DNA from: Sutcliffiella horikoshii
GTDB lineage: Bacteria > Bacillota > Bacilli > Bacillales > Bacillaceae_I
Direction: 5' to 3'
Assembly: GCA_001636495.1 (NCBI GenBank)
Contig: KV440964.1
Coordinates: forward strand, 2,992,666-3,056,665
DNA length: 64,000 bases
Made by a program: the position numbers and the translations under genes. Position 1 is the stretch's first letter. Every line of letters starts with the position of its first letter. Under the pieces are notes generated by a model. It made no database searches and had not been told where the DNA came from. It worked only from the letters and a program-made list of their open reading frames with translations. This document shows, piece after piece, positions 60,498 to 64,000 of the stretch.

Positions 60498-61742
60498 ATG
60501 AAGTCTCTTGGTGTAATAGTTGAATACAACCCTTTTCATAATGGTCATTTATTTCATTTGACGGAATCCAAAAGAAAGACTGGAGCTGACGTTGTCATTG
60601 CCGTGATGAGTGGGCAATTTCTTCAGCGTGGTGAACCTGCCCTTGTTTCCAAGTGGACACGAACTAAAATGGCTCTTTCAAATGGAATCGATATTGTCGT
60701 GGAGCTTCCCTACGCATTTGCAACCCAGAAAGCGGAAGTCTTTGCAAGCGGCTCGATTTCCATTCTCTCAGGCTTAAAGTGTGATTCTGTCTGCTTTGGC
60801 AGTGAACAAGGGAATATAGAGGATTTTGAACAGACAATACGTCTGATGGATGACCAAAAAGAAAAGCATGACTTGCTTGTACAAGAGTTCATTGGACAGG
60901 GATACAGTTTTCCAAGGGCTTCTTCCTTAGCCTTTTTAAAATTGACGGAAAACAGCGATCAGGTACTGGATCTAACAAAGCCAAACAACATACTCGGTTA
61001 TCATTATGTAAAGGCTATACACGAGCAGAAAAGCAGCTTGCAACCGTCTACCATTGAGCGGACAGGTGCAGGGTATCATGATCCCGAGTTCAATGATACA
61101 CCCATTGCAAGTGCCACCAGCATTAGAAAGCACCTTTTTGATCACAGTGGCAATATTGAAAAGGTCCAGCGATTTGTTCCAGAAAAAACATTTGACCTCT
61201 TAGGACATTATCTGCATCATGTTGGCAGTTTCCATCAATGGGAGGATTATTTTTCGCTATTGAAGTATCGCATTCTTTGCAGTACCCCATCAGAGCTCGC
61301 GGAAATCTACGAAGTGGAAGAAGGACTTGAGAACAGGTTGATACACACAATGAAAGAAAGTTTGACCTTTCATGAATTCATGACAAAACTGAAAACGAAG
61401 AGATATACATGGACAAGACTCCAGCGTATGTGTACCCATCTTCTTACGAATACCAAAAAAGACGTCATGCTGAATGTTTCTTCATCAAAGAGAAGCGAAT
61501 ATATCCGGTTGTTAGGTATGAGTAGACGAGGACAACATTATCTGAAACTAATAAAGAAGGAAGTGGAGCTTCCAATTCTATCTAAGGTTTCTGGTGTGAA
61601 AAGCCATATGCTCGACATGGATATCCGAGCTACCAATACATATGCATTGAAGTTCCCTGAGCCTACACGCAGTGAATGGATGCTCCAGGAGTTTTCAAAA
61701 CCACCAATAAGGTATGATGAAGCGGATGGACGCTTTCTATAA
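60498..61742 (+). CDS. tmcAL: tRNA(Met) cytidine acetate ligase
   Basis: Makes N4-acetylcytidine at the wobble position of elongator tRNA-Met from acetate and ATP (YlbM). The 414 residues begin with a nucleotidyltransferase HxGH motif, EYNPFHNGHLFHL (His14, His17), and have SGQFLQRGEPALV and TSIRKHL further on. The ATG follows GTAGGTGAAA. Confidence 0.93.
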   Translation: MKSLGVIVEYNPFHNGHLFHLTESKRKTGADVVIAVMSGQFLQRGEPALVSKWTRTKMALSNGIDIVVELPYAFATQKAEVFASGSISILSGLKCDSVCFGSEQGNIEDFEQTIRLMDDQKEKHDLLVQEFIGQGYSFPRASSLAFLKLTENSDQVLDLTKPNNILGYHYVKAIHEQKSSLQPSTIERTGAGYHDPEFNDTPIASATSIRKHLFDHSGNIEKVQRFVPEKTFDLLGHYLHHVGSFHQWEDYFSLLKYRILCSTPSELAEIYEVEEGLENRLIHTMKESLTFHEFMTKLKTKRYTWTRLQRMCTHLLTNTKKDVMLNVSSSKRSEYIRLLGMSRRGQHYLKLIKKEVELPILSKVSGVKSHMLDMDIRATNTYALKFPEPTRSEWMLQEFSKPPIRYDEADGRFL

Positions 61743-61759
61743 AACACTATATATGTATA

Positions 61760-61791
61760 AAAACGCCTCACGACTTAGCGTGAGGCGTTTT
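61760..61791. terminator. bidirectional terminator between tmcAL and ddcP
   Basis: Twelve-bp perfect stem AAACGCCTCACG with CGTGAGGCGTTT and a 6-base loop, between convergent genes. Confidence 0.9.
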
Positions 61792-61802
61792 CTCATTTAT
61801 GC

Positions 61803-62822
61803 TTACTTATGATCCAATTTCTCCAGATAGCCGATTGCATCTTCAAACGTATCGACAGGTACAATTTTCATCGATGTCTTTATATCTTCTGCAGCGATAA
61901 GAGCCTCCTGATAGTTGGACCCCTCAGCTCCTTTTTCATTAGGCGCAAAGAAAATATCTACTCCTGATTTATCTGCAGCAACTATCTTCTGTGCGATTCC
62001 GCCAATTCTTTGCACTTCACCATTTTCATTGATAGCTCCGGTTCCTGCTATTTGATATCCTTTTGCAATATCTTCTTCTAAAAGCTGATTATAGATTTCC
62101 AAAGAAAACATCAAGCCTGCAGAAGGTCCACCAATTTGCGCAGTGTTTATCGTGATAGGTGGATCCATCGTTATTTCATAATCGGTCAACAGGCTGATTC
62201 CAAGCCCTGCGCGATTCGGATCTTCCGGATGTTGCCCCAGAGTAATGGATGTGGTTTCTTGTTTTTCATTTCTGTCAAATGTAATCTCCAATTCATCACC
62301 GATGGACTTTTCTCCCACCAACTCCATCAGATTCTCAGCTGTGTCAGTAGGCTTTCCGTCAATATGCGTGATGCGATCCCCTATCTTCAGTTTACCTTCC
62401 GCTGCCAATCCTTCCTTTACGCTGAAGACATAGACACCTTTGGAGACCAGCTCCACTTCTTTACCTGCTTTCTCATAGGCAATCTTAATCGCCGTCTCCT
62501 TGGAGCTTTCCATCATATGTAACTGACGATAGGAGTATTCTTCATCAGATTCGTCTTCTGCACGGATTTGATTGATAGGAAAGATATTTTGATATTCACT
62601 GAATTTTGCAAGTGCATATGTGAATATATTCGCCTTTCCCATCTTAACGGTTGTCAGCATGAAGCTTCCTTCGTCTTCATACCCACCTTCAACCGAAACA
62701 AGCGGCCTTAATGCTTGGGCATCTCCAGGTCGAGTTACATAGTAGGGCAATGTTACAAAATTAAGGACGACTGCAAGCACTATCCCAATTAGTAGGGATC
62801 TCATAAAATATCTACTTTTCAT
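61803..62822 (-). CDS. ddcP: Lon-type membrane protease DdcP (YlbL)
   Basis: A 339-residue membrane-anchored protease with one helix (about 8-28), a PDZ domain (about 125-200) and a Lon-type domain with catalytic Ser234 (GGPSAGLMF) and Lys279 (GGIAQKIV). In B. subtilis it helps clear the division inhibitor YneA after DNA damage. The start overlaps ylbK by 11 bp with AAGGAGAAA upstream. Confidence 0.94.
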   Translation of the reverse strand: MKSRYFMRSLLIGIVLAVVLNFVTLPYYVTRPGDAQALRPLVSVEGGYEDEGSFMLTTVKMGKANIFTYALAKFSEYQNIFPINQIRAEDESDEEYSYRQLHMMESSKETAIKIAYEKAGKEVELVSKGVYVFSVKEGLAAEGKLKIGDRITHIDGKPTDTAENLMELVGEKSIGDELEITFDRNEKQETTSITLGQHPEDPNRAGLGISLLTDYEITMDPPITINTAQIGGPSAGLMFSLEIYNQLLEEDIAKGYQIAGTGAINENGEVQRIGGIAQKIVAADKSGVDIFFAPNEKGAEGSNYQEALIAAEDIKTSMKIVPVDTFEDAIGYLEKLDHK

Positions 62823-63609
62823 GTTGATGTTTCTCCTTCCACTCCTCTAGCAACTTTCTGATGTAAGGGATTTGTAGTCTTGTTGCTTCTTCCCCGATCC
62901 GGATTATTTCTTCAATATTGGTGAATGCCCTGGAACTGTAGTGTGCCACAGATGGCCTTATCATTATATCGGCTTCCAGCTCACTTCGTTTCACCAGTTC
63001 GTTCTGCATAATATCAATCGTCTGCATGATTACATCAAATATCGAATCCACGGGTTCATTTGTTTTTACTTGAGATACATCAATTGCAATTACAATATCC
63101 GCTCCCATCTCTTTTGCCACACTGACAGGGACACGGTCAACAACCCCACCGTCCACCAGCAGGCGGCCATTCACCTTCTCCGGTACAAAGATACCCGGGA
63201 TGGAGATGCTCGCCCTGACAGCGTCGGAAATGGGACCACTGGTTAAAACTACTTTTTCAGCCCTTTCTAGGTCCGTTGTGACAATGGAAAGGGGGATATC
63301 CAATTCTTCAATGTTTTTATTCTGAGTGAACATGCGGATAAGTTCCTTGACACGGTTTCCACTTACAAAACCCATTTTCGGAACAGTAAAATCCAGATAA
63401 TATTTCCGTTTGAAGGCAGTTGCAATTTTATAGAGGCGGTCCATATCATGACCCATGGCATAAAAACTGCCGACTAGTGCCCCCATGCTGCTTCCTGCAA
63501 TCAAATCAATGGGAATATTCTCTTCCTCCAAAACTTTGAGTGCACCAAGATGAGCGAATCCACGTGCACCACCAGATCCCAATGCAATTCCTATTCTAGG
63601 TTCCTTCAA
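62812..63609 (-). CDS. ylbK: patatin-like phospholipase YlbK
   Basis: A 265-residue patatin-family acyl hydrolase with the oxyanion loop GSGGARG (11-17), nucleophile Ser41 in GSSMG and the catalytic Asp153 in LVDGGVVD. The natural lipid substrate is unknown. The start is TTG at 63609 with GAGGTGATG upstream. It is translationally coupled to ddcP. Confidence 0.9.
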   Translation of the reverse strand: MKEPRIGIALGSGGARGFAHLGALKVLEEENIPIDLIAGSSMGALVGSFYAMGHDMDRLYKIATAFKRKYYLDFTVPKMGFVSGNRVKELIRMFTQNKNIEELDIPLSIVTTDLERAEKVVLTSGPISDAVRASISIPGIFVPEKVNGRLLVDGGVVDRVPVSVAKEMGADIVIAIDVSQVKTNEPVDSIFDVIMQTIDIMQNELVKRSELEADIMIRPSVAHYSSRAFTNIEEIIRIGEEATRLQIPYIRKLLEEWKEKHQHEK

Positions 63610-63958
63610 GTCATCACCTCAAGCTGTTTACAGCCACCTAAGTGCTTAACAGCAACCAAATTGACAAGTCTTATACCGTTATCCTTTGATAACCTCTTTC
63701 CATTTATCATACGCTTTTCCTTTTTTTTTGGTGAACAAACTGTGAAGACTTGGGTCATTTTAGGTTCTAATTCACTGTCTTCTCCACGTATATTGAAAGG
63801 TAAGGTAGCTGGACAACCTAGTTGCCACTGTATGGGTAATTAATATTATTCTAACAAAAATGCAATCATTCTTGTACAAAAAAGAAATCCGGAGGTCCGA
63901 TAAAGAAAGCGCAATGTTATTTACCGCGTGCACCATTCTAATGAAGGGGGTTAACCAT
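63610..63958. other. 349-bp divergent gap, ylbK and ylbJ
   Basis: No gene seen. Weak candidate promoters: for ylbK, TTCACC (63735-63730), 18 bp, TATGAT (63711-63706) on the minus strand; for ylbJ, TTGCCA (63822-63827), 16 bp, TATTAT (63844-63849) on the plus strand. No clear sigma-E promoter for ylbJ was found. Confidence 0.4.
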
Positions 63959-64000
63959 TTGGATTCTTCAAAATGGAAAACACTGTTTTTTGCTATTATT
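63959..64000 (+). CDS. ylbJ: start of sporulation membrane protein YlbJ (14 codons)
   Basis: A TTG with AAGGGGG eight bases upstream opens a frame (MDSSKWKTLFFAII) that runs off the right edge, turning hydrophobic at once. B. subtilis has ylbJ, a sigma-E-dependent membrane protein, divergent from ylbK at this point. With only 14 codons the call rests mainly on position. Confidence 0.5.
   Translation, partial: MDSSKWKTLFFAII

Overview
The window is a stretch of chromosome from an endospore-forming member of the Bacillaceae. The evidence is the sporulation genes (spoIIGA, sigE, sigG, spoVD, spoVE, rsfA), the bacillithiol gene bshC, and a gene order that follows Bacillus subtilis from yloB to ylbJ. 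I cannot name the genus from sequence alone. Almost all genes lie on the minus strand, so transcription runs from right to left. No rRNA, tRNA, CRISPR array, transposase or prophage was seen.

Left part (1-6.1 kb): the start of a P-type Ca2+ ATPase (yloB) and the divergent ribosome quality-control factor rqcH. These are followed by an accessory stretch: an ECF sigma factor with its overlapping membrane partner, a SurA-N-type lipoprotein, a NERD-domain protein with a zinc ribbon, and a 252-bp tandem repeat. In B. subtilis this position holds the cysH sulfate-assimilation operon. From 6.1 to 18.1 kb lies the complete de novo pyrimidine operon pyrR-pyrP-pyrB-pyrC-carA-carB-pyrK-pyrD-pyrF-pyrE. 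Its genes mostly overlap, and it has three PyrR attenuators, a strong promoter and a strand-specific terminator.

Middle part (18.1-31.6 kb): rluD-type pseudouridine synthase, lspA, ileS with an isoleucine T-box leader, divIVA, the ylmH-ylmG-sepF-ylmE-ylmD cluster, ylmC, the sporulation sigma genes sigG, sigE and spoIIGA, and ftsZ. From 31.6 to 49 kb lies the dcw cell-wall and division cluster (ftsA, sbp, ylxX, ylxW, divIB, murB, spoVE, murD, mraY, murE, spoVD, pbpB, ftsL, rsmH, mraZ). It is split by several hairpins or terminators. murG is absent between spoVE and murB, and mraZ is preceded by four 10-bp-spaced MraZ-type boxes.

Right part (49-64 kb): bshC, a DUF3397 membrane protein, panE, a three-gene biotin-dependent acyl-CoA carboxylase cassette, the acetyltransferase ylbP, a cysteine-containing protein of uncertain family, a DCC-type thiol-disulfide protein, rsfA, a crotonase, rpmF-ylbN, tmcAL, ddcP (ylbL), ylbK and the first codons of ylbJ. 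ylbN-rpmF and tmcAL appear to be fired from back-to-back promoters that share one -35 hexamer.

Five copies of a roughly 125-135 bp imperfect-palindrome element are scattered in intergenic regions. They include the ileS 5'UTR, the ftsA-ftsZ gap and an inverted pair below bshC. I found no clear undescribed multi-gene system. The most unusual signals are these elements, the missing murG, the 252-bp tandem repeat and the shared -35 divergent promoter.
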